A model generated the notes under the pieces. It worked only from the letters and a program-made list of their open reading frames with translations, was not told the DNA's origin and searched no databases. Source: JAVVSR01 sp964604875 (GTDB lineage: Bacteria; Bacillota; Clostridia; Christensenellales; CAG-917). Taken from it: a DNA stretch of 21,927 nt. This document shows positions 6,499 through 14,485 of the stretch, piece by piece. Numbering within the stretch: the first letter of the stretch is position 1; every line of letters starts with the position of its first letter. The position numbers and the translations under genes were made by a program. The DNA is taken from NCBI GenBank assembly GCA_964604875.1, contig CAZSAC010000026.1:1-21927 (forward strand), written 5' to 3'.

Positions 6499-7539
6499 TT
6501 ATTTAATAATTTTGCCGTTTTCGATAACAAACTGTTTTGGCGCAATAGGCAGTTTAAAATCAAAATTAGTACAGGTAATCAGCGTTTGTGTGCGACAAGA
6601 GAGGTTTAGAAGTTTCATTTTTCGGTTTTCGTCAAGCTCGCTTAAAACATCGTCCAAAAGCAAAACGGGCGACTCCCCGGTTTCCTTTTCAAAAAGAGAC
6701 AATTCGGCAATTTTTACGGATAAAGCCGCAGAACGCTGTTGTCCTTGCGAAGCAAACTTGCGCGCGTCTAAATCGTTGATACAAATTTTAATATCGTCAC
6801 GGTGAGGGCCAAAAGAGGTGTGAAATAAGCTTAAATCTTTGTCCATATTTTCCCTAAGCTTAGAGATAAGCTCGGCGACAATTTCCGCGCGTGACGAAGC
6901 GTCGACGCAACACTCATATTGCAACGAAAGACTCTCTTTGTTTGAGGTCAATTCCGCGTGGGTTTGTTCGGCAAATGGACAAAGTTTTTTCACATACGCG
7001 CGCCTGGCAAGAATTAAATTTGCTCCGTATTCGGCAAATTGCGTATCCCAAATTGAAAGCATATCCGCAATAGACGGATTTTTATAATCGGTTTTTAAAA
7101 GCTTATTGCGCTGCGCCAAAATTTTATTGTATTTTGCCAAAGACAAAAAATACATCTTACTTTGCTGACAAAGGCTTATGTCCAAAAACTGACGTCTGTC
7201 GGCAGGAGAATCCTTAATAAATTTCAGCTCGTCGGGGGAAAAAAAGACGACGTTAAACACGCCTACAAGCTCTGATAGCCGAGAAATAGGCAAGCCGTCG
7301 ATAGAGATTTTTTTTGCGTTTTTTTCCAAAACAAATTCAATGGTATGGCTGCGGTATTTTTTTTCAATAACCGCTTTTATATAGGCGCGCTCGCAGTCGA
7401 AACGGATAAGCTCCTTATCCCGAGGCGTTCGAGGAGATTTTCCTATACCCAACAAATAGATTGCCTCCAGCATATTTGTTTTTCCGCTGGCGTTTTTACC
7501 TTTTAAAAAATTGACGTCATCGCCGAAATCTACAAGCAT
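6499..7539 (-). CDS. recF: DNA replication and repair protein RecF (5' end unresolved)
   Basis: RecF is an SMC-like ATPase that helps load RecA at gaps. From the first canonical codon (ATG at 7539) the protein has 346 residues, with Walker A GKNASGKT near residue 13, the signature GQQRSAALS and Walker B LLLDDVLSELD. That start lacks the conserved first strand. In the same frame upstream, codons 7581-7540 encode IKSLQLNNFRNYEK, the normal RecF N-terminus, giving about 360 residues. No ATG, GTG or TTG exists there; the only conceivable start is ATA at 7581. The promoter and an almost pure-A leader precede it. recF normally follows dnaN, but here it is upstream of dnaA and divergent from remB-gyrBA. 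Confidence 0.93.
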   Translation of the reverse strand: MLVDFGDDVNFLKGKNASGKTNMLEAIYLLGIGKSPRTPRDKELIRFDCERAYIKAVIEKKYRSHTIEFVLEKNAKKISIDGLPISRLSELVGVFNVVFFSPDELKFIKDSPADRRQFLDISLCQQSKMYFLSLAKYNKILAQRNKLLKTDYKNPSIADMLSIWDTQFAEYGANLILARRAYVKKLCPFAEQTHAELTSNKESLSLQYECCVDASSRAEIVAELISKLRENMDKDLSLFHTSFGPHRDDIKICINDLDARKFASQGQQRSAALSVKIAELSLFEKETGESPVLLLDDVLSELDENRKMKLLNLSCRTQTLITCTNFDFKLPIAPKQFVIENGKIIK

Positions 7540-7581
7540 TTTTTCGTAGTTGCGGAAATTATTTAATTGGAGGCTTTTTAT
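7540..7581 (-). other. recF: Probable missing N-terminal codons of recF
   Basis: Fourteen in-frame codons translate to IKSLQLNNFRNYEK and join directly to the RecF reading frame without a stop. The NFRNY block is the first conserved segment of RecF proteins. The region is therefore very probably translated, although it begins with ATA rather than a standard start codon. Confidence 0.75.
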
Positions 7582-7642
7582 TTTTTTAAAATTTTTTTTA
7601 GCTTTTTTTTTTTTTTTTTGTTTTTTATTTTTTTTTTTACAA

Positions 7643-7671
7643 ATTATAATATTATTTTCAAAAAGAGTAAA
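7643..7671 (-). promoter_or_regulatory. Sigma-A promoter of recF
   Basis: On the minus strand, TTTACT (7666-7671) and a perfect TATAAT (7643-7648) are 17 bp apart. The predicted start near 7636 lies inside the A-rich leader. The ychF promoter has the same hexamers and spacing. Confidence 0.7.
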
Positions 7672-7806
7672 GCAAAAATTGCCACGTATAACGACTCATA
7701 ACTAATATGGCTCTCTTATTAAAAAGAATACAATTTGCCATATACGCCAAAATTCGGGCTAAAAAGGGGTACGCGATTTTTCTTAAAAAATTGTTGTCAA
7801 AAATAG

Positions 7807-7835
7807 TTGGTTTATTTATATGATTATGATACAAT
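7807..7835 (+). promoter_or_regulatory. Sigma-A promoter of remB-gyrB-gyrA
   Basis: TTGGTT (7807-7812), 17 bp and TACAAT (7830-7835) with a TGn extension. The predicted start is about 7842, inside the palindrome that follows. Confidence 0.6.
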
Positions 7836-7839
7836 AATT

Positions 7840-7880
7840 ATATTATTAGAATAATATGCGCATACGCACGCATACGCACG
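7840..7880. repeat. Palindrome and 10-bp tandem repeat in the remB leader
   Basis: ATATTATT and AATAATAT (7840-7857) form a perfect 8-bp inverted repeat with a 2-nt spacer, lying on the predicted transcript start. It is followed by two exact copies of CATACGCACG (7861-7880) that abut the GAGGG ribosome site. The position suits an operator controlling the gyrase operon, but no regulator is identified. Confidence 0.5.
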
Positions 7881-7887
7881 AGGGCTT

Positions 7888-8124
7888 ATGATGATATTTG
7901 ACACAGACGTGATTGCTGTGGTCGATTTAAAAAAAGATAATTCTTCATATGCAAACTTTATTGGAAAACAGCTTACCCAAAAGCAAGCGGTGATTCAATT
8001 CGGGGAAGAGACGGCGTGTATGCTGATTTTTACCAAAGAAGCAAAAACGGCAGTCTACCTGCTTTCTCGTTCGGCAAGCGTAATAAAACATAAGTTAATA
8101 AAAGATGGTTTTATCGCCATCTAG
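7888..8124 (+). CDS. remB: RemB-like DUF370 protein (short form)
   Basis: A 78-residue protein located between recF and gyrB, where Firmicutes carry yaaB/remB, a small DUF370 protein linked to extracellular-matrix gene control. The DVIAVVDL segment matches the DVI.I.D core of the family, and the C-terminal VYLLSRSASVIKHK resembles the family's S.S...L/I.. ending. The usual N-terminal strand with a G.(N/D).VV pattern is missing, and no in-frame start exists upstream before a stop at 7852. Two adjacent ATGs (7888, 7891) follow GAGGG; the second has better spacing. gyrB begins 11 nt after its stop, so the two are co-transcribed. The assignment rests mainly on position plus weak similarity. Confidence 0.72.
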   Translation: MMIFDTDVIAVVDLKKDNSSYANFIGKQLTQKQAVIQFGEETACMLIFTKEAKTAVYLLSRSASVIKHKLIKDGFIAI

Positions 8125-8134
8125 CGGAGGTTAT

Positions 8135-10042
8135 ATGGAAAATCAAAACTTAAACTACGATCAGGGCGCCATTCAGGTTCTGGAAGGCTTGGACCCTGTT
8201 CGCAAACGTCCCGGCATGTACATCGGGTCAACAGATGAAAGAGGCTTGCATCATTTGGTTACAGAGGTTGTTGACAACAGTATCGATGAGGCAATGGCAG
8301 GTTTCTGCGACAAAATTATCATATCCATCGAAAAGGACGGTTCTTGCAAGGTCGTTGACAACGGCAGAGGAATCCCGACGGGCATTATCCCCAAAGAAGG
8401 TAAATCTGCGGTTGAGGTAGTATTGACAAAACTGCACGCAGGCGGAAAGTTCGGCGGCACCGGCTATAAAATTTCGGGAGGCTTGCACGGCGTAGGCGTG
8501 TCGTGCGTAAACGCATTGTCCGAGTGGTTAGACGTGACGATTTATCAAAACGGTAAAATCTATAAACAAACCTTTAACAGAGGCGTTCCGCAAAGGGATT
8601 TAGCTGTTATTGGCGAAACGGAGCTTACCGGCACAACCGTACAGTTTTATCCCGACGGCGAAATTTTTGAAACGCTGGATTTCAACTATGACACAATTAA
8701 GGTTCGCCTTAGAGAGCTTGCCTTTTTAAATAGAGGTCTGACGATTGAGTTTTACGACTACCGTGACGAGGAAGTCCGCAGTGAAAAATATCATTATGAA
8801 GGCGGTATTGTTCAATTTGTTGACAGCTTAAACAAAAACAAAGAAACAATATTCCCAGAAGTTATTTATTGCGATGCCGACTACAAAGACGGCGAGATTG
8901 AGCTTGCCTTGCAATATAACGACAGCTATTCCGACATTATTTACGCTTTCGCAAACAACATCAATACCGAAGAGGGCGGCACTCACTTAGACGGCTTTAA
9001 AACGGCGTTGACCAAGTGCCTAAACGACTATGGCAGGCAAGCCAACGTCTTAAAGGGCGACGACAAATTAAGCGGTGACGACGTCCGTGAAGGCTTGACG
9101 GCGGTTATATCCGTTAAACTTTCCAATCCGCAGTTTGAAGGGCAAACAAAAACCAAGCTCGGCAACAGCGAGATGAGAAACATTGTCGGTAAAGCCCTAC
9201 AAGAGTGCCTAGGCACGTATTTGGAGGAGCACCCTAAAGAGGCGAAGGATTTAATCCTAAAAAGCGTTATGGCGCAAAAAGCGCGCGAGGCGGCGAGAAA
9301 CGCGCGTGATTTAGCCAGAAGAAAGAGCGCGCTCGAAAGCACAACCCTTCCGGGCAAGCTTGCTGATTGCACGGACAAAGACCCCTCTGTATGCGAAATA
9401 TATCTCGTAGAGGGCGACAGCGCGGGTGGCACGGCAAAATCGGGCAGAGACCGCCGTTTTCAGGCTATATTGCCTTTGCGCGGTAAAATTTTGAACGTAG
9501 AGAAGGCAAGACTGCACAGAGTTTTAGAAAACGAAGAAATTAAAACTATGATTACAGCGTTTGGCGCAGGCATAAATCAAGACTATGATGAAGCCAAGCT
9601 CCGCTATAACCGCATCATATGTATGACGGATGCCGACGTAGACGGAAGCCATATCAGAATTTTGATGCTGACCTTCTTCTTCCGCTTTATGAAACCGCTT
9701 ATAGAAAACGGGCACGTCTTTATCGCACAGCCTCCGCTTTATAAAGTATCGCGTGGCAAAAACGTCAAGTATTGCTATTCCGATGAGGAGCTTGAGTCCT
9801 ATTTTAACGAATTTGGCAGAAAAGGCACCGAGCTTCAACGTTATAAAGGCTTGGGCGAGATGAACGCCGACCAGCTTTGGGAAACGACGATGGACCCCAA
9901 AAGCCGTATCTTGCTTAAAGTTACAATGGAAGACGCCGTTGCGGCAGATGAGATTTTCACAGTTTTAATGGGCGAACAACCCGAATTACGCCGTGCGTTC
10001 ATTGAAGAGAACGCAACGCTTGTCAAAGAGCTTGACGTATAA
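8135..10042 (+). CDS. gyrB: DNA gyrase subunit B
   Basis: GyrB is the ATPase subunit of gyrase, which introduces negative supercoils. The start is ATG at 8135, behind GCGGAGG; an upstream in-frame ATG at 8105 lies inside remB without a ribosome site. The 635-residue length is that of the short, Gram-positive type. The GHKL ATPase domain shows EVVDNSIDEA with E44, DNGRGIP (75-81) and GGLHGVG; the transducer has QFEGQTKTKLG; the TOPRIM domain has EGDSAGG (E426) and DADVDG (499-504); the C-terminus keeps RRAFIEENA. gyrA follows after 14 nt with its own strong ribosome site, so remB-gyrB-gyrA form one operon. ParE was considered, but the operon and the partner's GyrA box favour GyrB. Confidence 0.97.
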   Translation: MENQNLNYDQGAIQVLEGLDPVRKRPGMYIGSTDERGLHHLVTEVVDNSIDEAMAGFCDKIIISIEKDGSCKVVDNGRGIPTGIIPKEGKSAVEVVLTKLHAGGKFGGTGYKISGGLHGVGVSCVNALSEWLDVTIYQNGKIYKQTFNRGVPQRDLAVIGETELTGTTVQFYPDGEIFETLDFNYDTIKVRLRELAFLNRGLTIEFYDYRDEEVRSEKYHYEGGIVQFVDSLNKNKETIFPEVIYCDADYKDGEIELALQYNDSYSDIIYAFANNINTEEGGTHLDGFKTALTKCLNDYGRQANVLKGDDKLSGDDVREGLTAVISVKLSNPQFEGQTKTKLGNSEMRNIVGKALQECLGTYLEEHPKEAKDLILKSVMAQKAREAARNARDLARRKSALESTTLPGKLADCTDKDPSVCEIYLVEGDSAGGTAKSGRDRRFQAILPLRGKILNVEKARLHRVLENEEIKTMITAFGAGINQDYDEAKLRYNRIICMTDADVDGSHIRILMLTFFFRFMKPLIENGHVFIAQPPLYKVSRGKNVKYCYSDEELESYFNEFGRKGTELQRYKGLGEMNADQLWETTMDPKSRILLKVTMEDAVAADEIFTVLMGEQPELRRAFIEENATLVKELDV

Positions 10043-10056
10043 GAGGAGACATAAAA

Positions 10057-12648
10057 ATGGCAAACAAAAATAGTAATTATTCTGAAAAAGACAGAGATTT
10101 TATTGAGCATCTCAGTCAATCCAAAATTATTAAGGTCGACGTTAACACCGAAATGAAAAAATCCTTTATCGCCTATGCGATGGCGGTAAACGTTTCTAGG
10201 GCAATCCCCGACGTTCGTGACGGTTTAAAACCCGTTCACCGCAGGATTTTATACGCGATGAACGAGCTTAACCTGACGGCGGATAAGCCGTATCGTAAGT
10301 GCGCGCTTATCGTCGGTGACGTTTTAGGTAAATATCATCCTCACGGCGACAGCTCCGTATACGACGCTTTGGTAAGGCTTGCGCAAGATTTTTCCATACG
10401 CTGTCCTCTTATCGACGGACACGGAAACTTTGGCTCTATTGACGGCGACCCGCCGGCAGCCTACAGATATACCGAGGCGCGTTTAAGCAAAATCTCCAAC
10501 GAAATGATACGGGATATTGACAAGCGCACCGTAGACTTTTATCCCAACTTTGACGACACTCGTGAGCAGCCTGCCGTTTTACCCGCCCGTTATCCAAACT
10601 TATTGGTAAACGGTTCCGACGGTATCGCAGTAGGTATGGCGACGTCAATTCCTCCGCATAACTTGGGCGAGGTTATCGACGCTACTATCGCGCTTATGGA
10701 TAATCCCGAGCTTGAGGTTGAAGACTTAATGCAATATGTTCCCGCGCCGGATTATCCCACTGCGGGTATAGTTTTGGGGCGAGCAGCCATTCGGCAAGCC
10801 TATAAAACAGGCAGAGGCGGGGCAATCATTCGCGCAAAGACAGATATTGAGGAGCTTCCCAACGGCAGATGCCGTATTGTTGTGACGGAGCTTCCCTATC
10901 AAGTCAACAAGGCAAGACTGATTGAAAATATCGCCGATCAAGTAAAAGATAAGCGTTTAGAGGGAATCTCCGACATCAAGGATGAATCCGACCGTTCGGG
11001 GCTTAGGGTTGTTATCGACGTTAAAAAAGACAGCAACGCTCAGGTTGTTTTGAATACGCTTTTCAAGCAAACACAGCTTCAAATTTCCAACAGTATGATT
11101 TTGCTTGCGTTGGTCAACGGCACTCCGAGAGTTTTAAATCTAAAACAAATTTTAGAATACTATATCTTGCACCAAGAAGAGGTCATTACGCGTAGGACGA
11201 GTTTTGATTTAGAAAAGGCGCAGGAGAGAGAGCATATTTTACAAGGCTTGGCGATTGCCCTTGCCGAAATCGACGAGGTAGTCCACATCATTAAAAGCGC
11301 GCTTGACAACCAAGACGCAATGGACAAGCTTATGGCGAGGTTTTTGCTTTCCGATAAGCAGGCAACCGCAATTTTGGATATGCGTTTGCGCCGTCTGTGT
11401 AGCTTAGAGGTGGAAAAAATCGCCGAGGAATTAGAGGCTAAAAAACTAGAAATTGCCAACTATCTTGAAATTTTGGGAGACATCGGCAAGGTCAGAGATA
11501 TCGTCAAGGAAGAGCTTTTGGGCGTCAAGGAAACATATAATACGCCACGTCGTTCAGAGGTTTCCTACGACTATTCCGAGCTTAATATCGCAGACCTCAT
11601 TGAAAAAGAGGATATTATTATTTCTATGACGCACGGCGGTTACGTCAAACGTCAACCCGTTGACGAATACCGCAGTCAGCATAGAGGTGGAAAGGGCATA
11701 ACCGGTCACAAGACAAAAGAGGAAGACTTTGTTGAAAACATCTTTACAACCTCAACTCACGACGATTTAATGTTCTTCACCAACTTAGGCAAGGTATATT
11801 CAATCAAAGGCTATGAAGTACCCGAGGCAAGCCGTACGGCGCGCGGCAGGGCAATTGTCAACATATTACAGCTTGACCCCGGCGAAAAGGTTACCACCTT
11901 ATTGCCGATGAAAGAAAACGAAGAAGGCTATTTGATGCTTGCCACCAGAAAGGGACTTATTAAAAAGACGTCCTTGACGGAGTTTGAAAGCATACGCAGA
12001 ACGGGCAAAAAGGCAATAAAACTCACCGATGACGACGAGCTTATCGCCGCAATAGTCACCGGCGGAAAGGACGAGCTTCTATTGGCGTCGCACGACGGAA
12101 AATGTATCCGTTTCAAAGAGGAAGACGTCCGCGCAATGGGCAGAGATACTCAAGGCGTAAAATCAATGAAGCTAAAAGACGACGACTATGTTGTGGATAT
12201 GGTGTTGGTTGACGAGGCTCAAGAGGTTTTGACAATATCCGAGTTCGGCTTTGGAAAACGCAGCTCACCCGATGATTACCGCACTCAAGGCAGAGCGGGA
12301 CAAGGCGTAAAAGCAGGCGTATTCAACGAGCAAACGGGCAAGCTTGTCAACTTAAAGATGGTATCTGAAGAAAACGATATTATGATGATTGCCGACAATG
12401 GAACGATAATCCGTATTAAAGCAGACGAAGTCAGAAAAATCGGCAGAGATACCAAGGGCGTCAAGGTTATGAACATCAAAGACAGCGGTTTAATAACGTC
12501 TATCGCAATAGTTCCTCACGAGGAAATCGAAGAAGAAGTCGAGCTTGACGAAAACGGAAATCCTATCGCAGAAGAAAGCGAGGTTGTCGAAATCGACGGC
12601 GCGGAAGAGACTACCGTTGCAGAAGAAACCCAACAGGACGGCGAATAA
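10057..12648 (+). CDS. gyrA: DNA gyrase subunit A
   Basis: GyrA is the cleavage and DNA-wrapping subunit of gyrase. The 863-residue protein has a winged-helix domain with catalytic Y138 in RYTEAR, and the quinolone pocket HGDSSVYD with S99 and D103, the drug-sensitive residues at the E. coli 83 and 87 positions. The C-terminal beta-pinwheel carries a GyrA box, QHRGGKG (541-547), one residue from the canonical QRRGGKG, which separates it from ParC. The residues before the catalytic region read DPPAAYRYTE instead of the common SAAAMRYTE. The last ~42 residues are a strongly acidic tail. The ATG follows GAGGAGA. No terminator was seen between it and the next gene. Confidence 0.97.
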   Translation: MANKNSNYSEKDRDFIEHLSQSKIIKVDVNTEMKKSFIAYAMAVNVSRAIPDVRDGLKPVHRRILYAMNELNLTADKPYRKCALIVGDVLGKYHPHGDSSVYDALVRLAQDFSIRCPLIDGHGNFGSIDGDPPAAYRYTEARLSKISNEMIRDIDKRTVDFYPNFDDTREQPAVLPARYPNLLVNGSDGIAVGMATSIPPHNLGEVIDATIALMDNPELEVEDLMQYVPAPDYPTAGIVLGRAAIRQAYKTGRGGAIIRAKTDIEELPNGRCRIVVTELPYQVNKARLIENIADQVKDKRLEGISDIKDESDRSGLRVVIDVKKDSNAQVVLNTLFKQTQLQISNSMILLALVNGTPRVLNLKQILEYYILHQEEVITRRTSFDLEKAQEREHILQGLAIALAEIDEVVHIIKSALDNQDAMDKLMARFLLSDKQATAILDMRLRRLCSLEVEKIAEELEAKKLEIANYLEILGDIGKVRDIVKEELLGVKETYNTPRRSEVSYDYSELNIADLIEKEDIIISMTHGGYVKRQPVDEYRSQHRGGKGITGHKTKEEDFVENIFTTSTHDDLMFFTNLGKVYSIKGYEVPEASRTARGRAIVNILQLDPGEKVTTLLPMKENEEGYLMLATRKGLIKKTSLTEFESIRRTGKKAIKLTDDDELIAAIVTGGKDELLLASHDGKCIRFKEEDVRAMGRDTQGVKSMKLKDDDYVVDMVLVDEAQEVLTISEFGFGKRSSPDDYRTQGRAGQGVKAGVFNEQTGKLVNLKMVSEENDIMMIADNGTIIRIKADEVRKIGRDTKGVKVMNIKDSGLITSIAIVPHEEIEEEVELDENGNPIAEESEVVEIDGAEETTVAEETQQDGE

Positions 12649-12704
12649 AAACTTAGTTTAACATTAATTATTGTAGGCTTAACCACTTATAAGGGAGAAT
12701 AATT

Positions 12705-14387
12705 ATGGAAATTAAAAAGAATTGGTACAAGGAAATGGCGGTCTATCAAATATGGCCGCGCAGTTTCAAAGACGGCAACGGCGACGGCATAGGCGACCTT
12801 AAAGGCGTGTTGGAAAAACTGGATTATATCAAAGGGTTAGGTGTTGACGCGATATGGTTTTCTCCACTCTATAAGTCGCCCCAGCACGACTATGGTTACG
12901 ACATCGCAGACTATAGAGATATTGCGCCGGAGTACGGCACAATGGATGATTTTAAGGCGGTGCTTGCGGGCTGTAAGAGCAGGGGCTTGCGTGTGATTAT
13001 GGATTTAGTTGTCAACCATACAAGCGACGAGCACGACTGGTTTTTAAAAAGTCGTGAGCGTATCGAGCCGTATACCGACTACTATATTTGGAGAAAAGGT
13101 CGTGGCAAGGACGGAAAGAAACCCCCCAACAACTGGACGGCAACTTTCCCCGGTCCCGCTTGGAAGTGGGACGAGATACGCAAAGAATACTATCTCCACT
13201 TGTTTGCGGTGGAACAGCCTGACTTAAATATGGATAATCCCAAAGTCAGGGCGGAAGTTGTGGACATAATGAAGTTTTGGTTAGAGCTGGGTGTTGACGG
13301 CTTTAGAGAGGACGTAATCACGTTTATATCCAAAGAAGAAGGCTTGCCCAACGGAAGTATATTTATGCCCGCCGCAAGAGGAATGTCGCACTATATGGAC
13401 GGACCGCGAGTGATTGAATATTTAAAGCAATTTAAAACCGAGGCGTTGGATAAATTCGACTGTATGACCGTAGGCGAAGCGCCGATGATGACGCCTAAAA
13501 AAGCCATGAAATACATCACCGAGGGCGACAATCAGGTTTTAAATATGATGTTCAACTTCCAGCATATGGAGGCGGATTGCTTTATGTACAGCTGGGTGTA
13601 TACGGGGTTTAAACTCAAGAAACTAAAAAAAGTGTTATCCAACTGGCAAACCTCTTTATACGGCAAAGCGTGGAACGCTTTATACTTGGAAAACCACGAC
13701 CAACCGCGTGTAATCAGCAGATACGGCAACGAAAACTATCGTACAGAAAGCGGAAAAATGCTTGCCAATACTTATCTGTTTTTAGGCGGAACGCCGTTTA
13801 TCTATCAAGGGCAGGAAATCGGAATGACAAATATCAGAATACCCAACCTGGAAGATTATGTGGACGTATCCACAACCACCACGTATAACCTGTTCAGGAA
13901 ATTGGGCTTCTCGCACGAGTTCACAATGCGACGGGCAATGTATTCCAGCCGTGACAACGCAAGGACGCCCGTACAATGGTCATCGGCAAAAAACGCAGGC
14001 TTTACGACCGCCGAAAAGCCATGGTTTTTAATCAATCAAAACTATACCGATGTAAACGTTGAAAACAACCTTAAAGACAAAAACAGCTTGTTAAACTATT
14101 ATAAATTGCTGTTAAAGTTGCGGAAAGAGAATGAAATCATAATTTACGGAGATTATAAGGAACATAACAAATCAAGCAAAAAACTGTTTGTATATGAAAG
14201 AAATTTGAAGGGCAAGAAGTTGTTGGTTATATCTAGCTTTGTTGAGGGAGCAACCAAATTTAAGGCTCCGTCGGGCATAGATTTGACAAAGGGAAAACTG
14301 CTTTGCTCCAACTATTTAGAATGTGTTTTGGAGGACAACGGCTTTGTTACCCGTCCGTATGAAACACGCGCCTACCTGTTTGAATAG
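12705..14387 (+). CDS. GH13 alpha-glucosidase, probably oligo-1,6-glucosidase type
   Basis: A 560-residue cytoplasmic-type enzyme without a signal peptide, of the MalL/oligo-1,6-glucosidase group (GH13 subfamily 31). It shows VYQIWPRSFKD at the N-terminus, DLVVNHTSDEH (100-110), the nucleophile D203 in GFREDV, the acid/base E258 in TVGEA, and NHD with D332. The valine after the nucleophile (V204) is the residue found in enzymes acting on alpha-1,6 links, whereas maltases tend to have threonine or alanine. Likely substrates are isomaltose-type oligosaccharides. It has an AGGGAGAA site and starts 56 nt after gyrA. Neither a terminator nor a clear promoter was seen between them, so read-through from the gyrase operon is possible. 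Trehalose-6-phosphate hydrolase is the main alternative. Confidence 0.9.
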   Translation: MEIKKNWYKEMAVYQIWPRSFKDGNGDGIGDLKGVLEKLDYIKGLGVDAIWFSPLYKSPQHDYGYDIADYRDIAPEYGTMDDFKAVLAGCKSRGLRVIMDLVVNHTSDEHDWFLKSRERIEPYTDYYIWRKGRGKDGKKPPNNWTATFPGPAWKWDEIRKEYYLHLFAVEQPDLNMDNPKVRAEVVDIMKFWLELGVDGFREDVITFISKEEGLPNGSIFMPAARGMSHYMDGPRVIEYLKQFKTEALDKFDCMTVGEAPMMTPKKAMKYITEGDNQVLNMMFNFQHMEADCFMYSWVYTGFKLKKLKKVLSNWQTSLYGKAWNALYLENHDQPRVISRYGNENYRTESGKMLANTYLFLGGTPFIYQGQEIGMTNIRIPNLEDYVDVSTTTTYNLFRKLGFSHEFTMRRAMYSSRDNARTPVQWSSAKNAGFTTAEKPWFLINQNYTDVNVENNLKDKNSLLNYYKLLLKLRKENEIIIYGDYKEHNKSSKKLFVYERNLKGKKLLVISSFVEGATKFKAPSGIDLTKGKLLCSNYLECVLEDNGFVTRPYETRAYLFE

Positions 14388-14439
14388 CGCGGATAAGCGT
14401 AAAACAACATTGAATAACGTGTAAAAAAAGCGCGTAATA

Positions 14440-14471
14440 AAAGAAAACGCAGACTGTCTCCGGTCTGCGTT
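14440..14471 (-). terminator. Terminator of ychF, possibly shared with the glucosidase gene
   Basis: A perfect 9-bp stem pairs 14446-14454 with 14463-14471 (AACGCAGAC arm) around an 8-nt loop. On the minus strand it is followed by TTTTCTTTTATT, a good T tract. On the plus strand the tract is weaker (TATTGTTG). Confidence 0.8.
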
Positions 14472-14485
14472 ATTGTTGTAAAAAA

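Larger units (their letters stand above)
7582..7887. other. Divergent AT-rich spacer between recF and remB, candidate oriC
   Basis: No gene was found. From left to right it holds T-rich runs (a 17-T run at 7603-7619 and an 11-T run at 7628-7638), the recF promoter, an unassigned stretch (about 7680-7790) with a loose inverted repeat (ATATGGC at 7705, GCCATAT at 7737), and the remB promoter with a palindrome and tandem repeats. All flanking replication genes are transcribed away from it, as expected for genes codirectional with forks leaving this spacer. No good DnaA box was seen within it, so the oriC assignment is inference. Confidence 0.4.

Noticed and set aside
8105..8134. Longer GyrB starting at 8105 and overlapping remB
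   Set aside because: No ribosome site before 8105, whereas ATG 8135 has GCGGAGG at good spacing and gives the usual N-terminus.
8228..12479. Many antisense and out-of-frame open frames inside gyrB and gyrA
   Set aside because: They lie wholly within strongly conserved genes, lack ribosome sites and resemble no family; they follow from the codon bias of the real genes.
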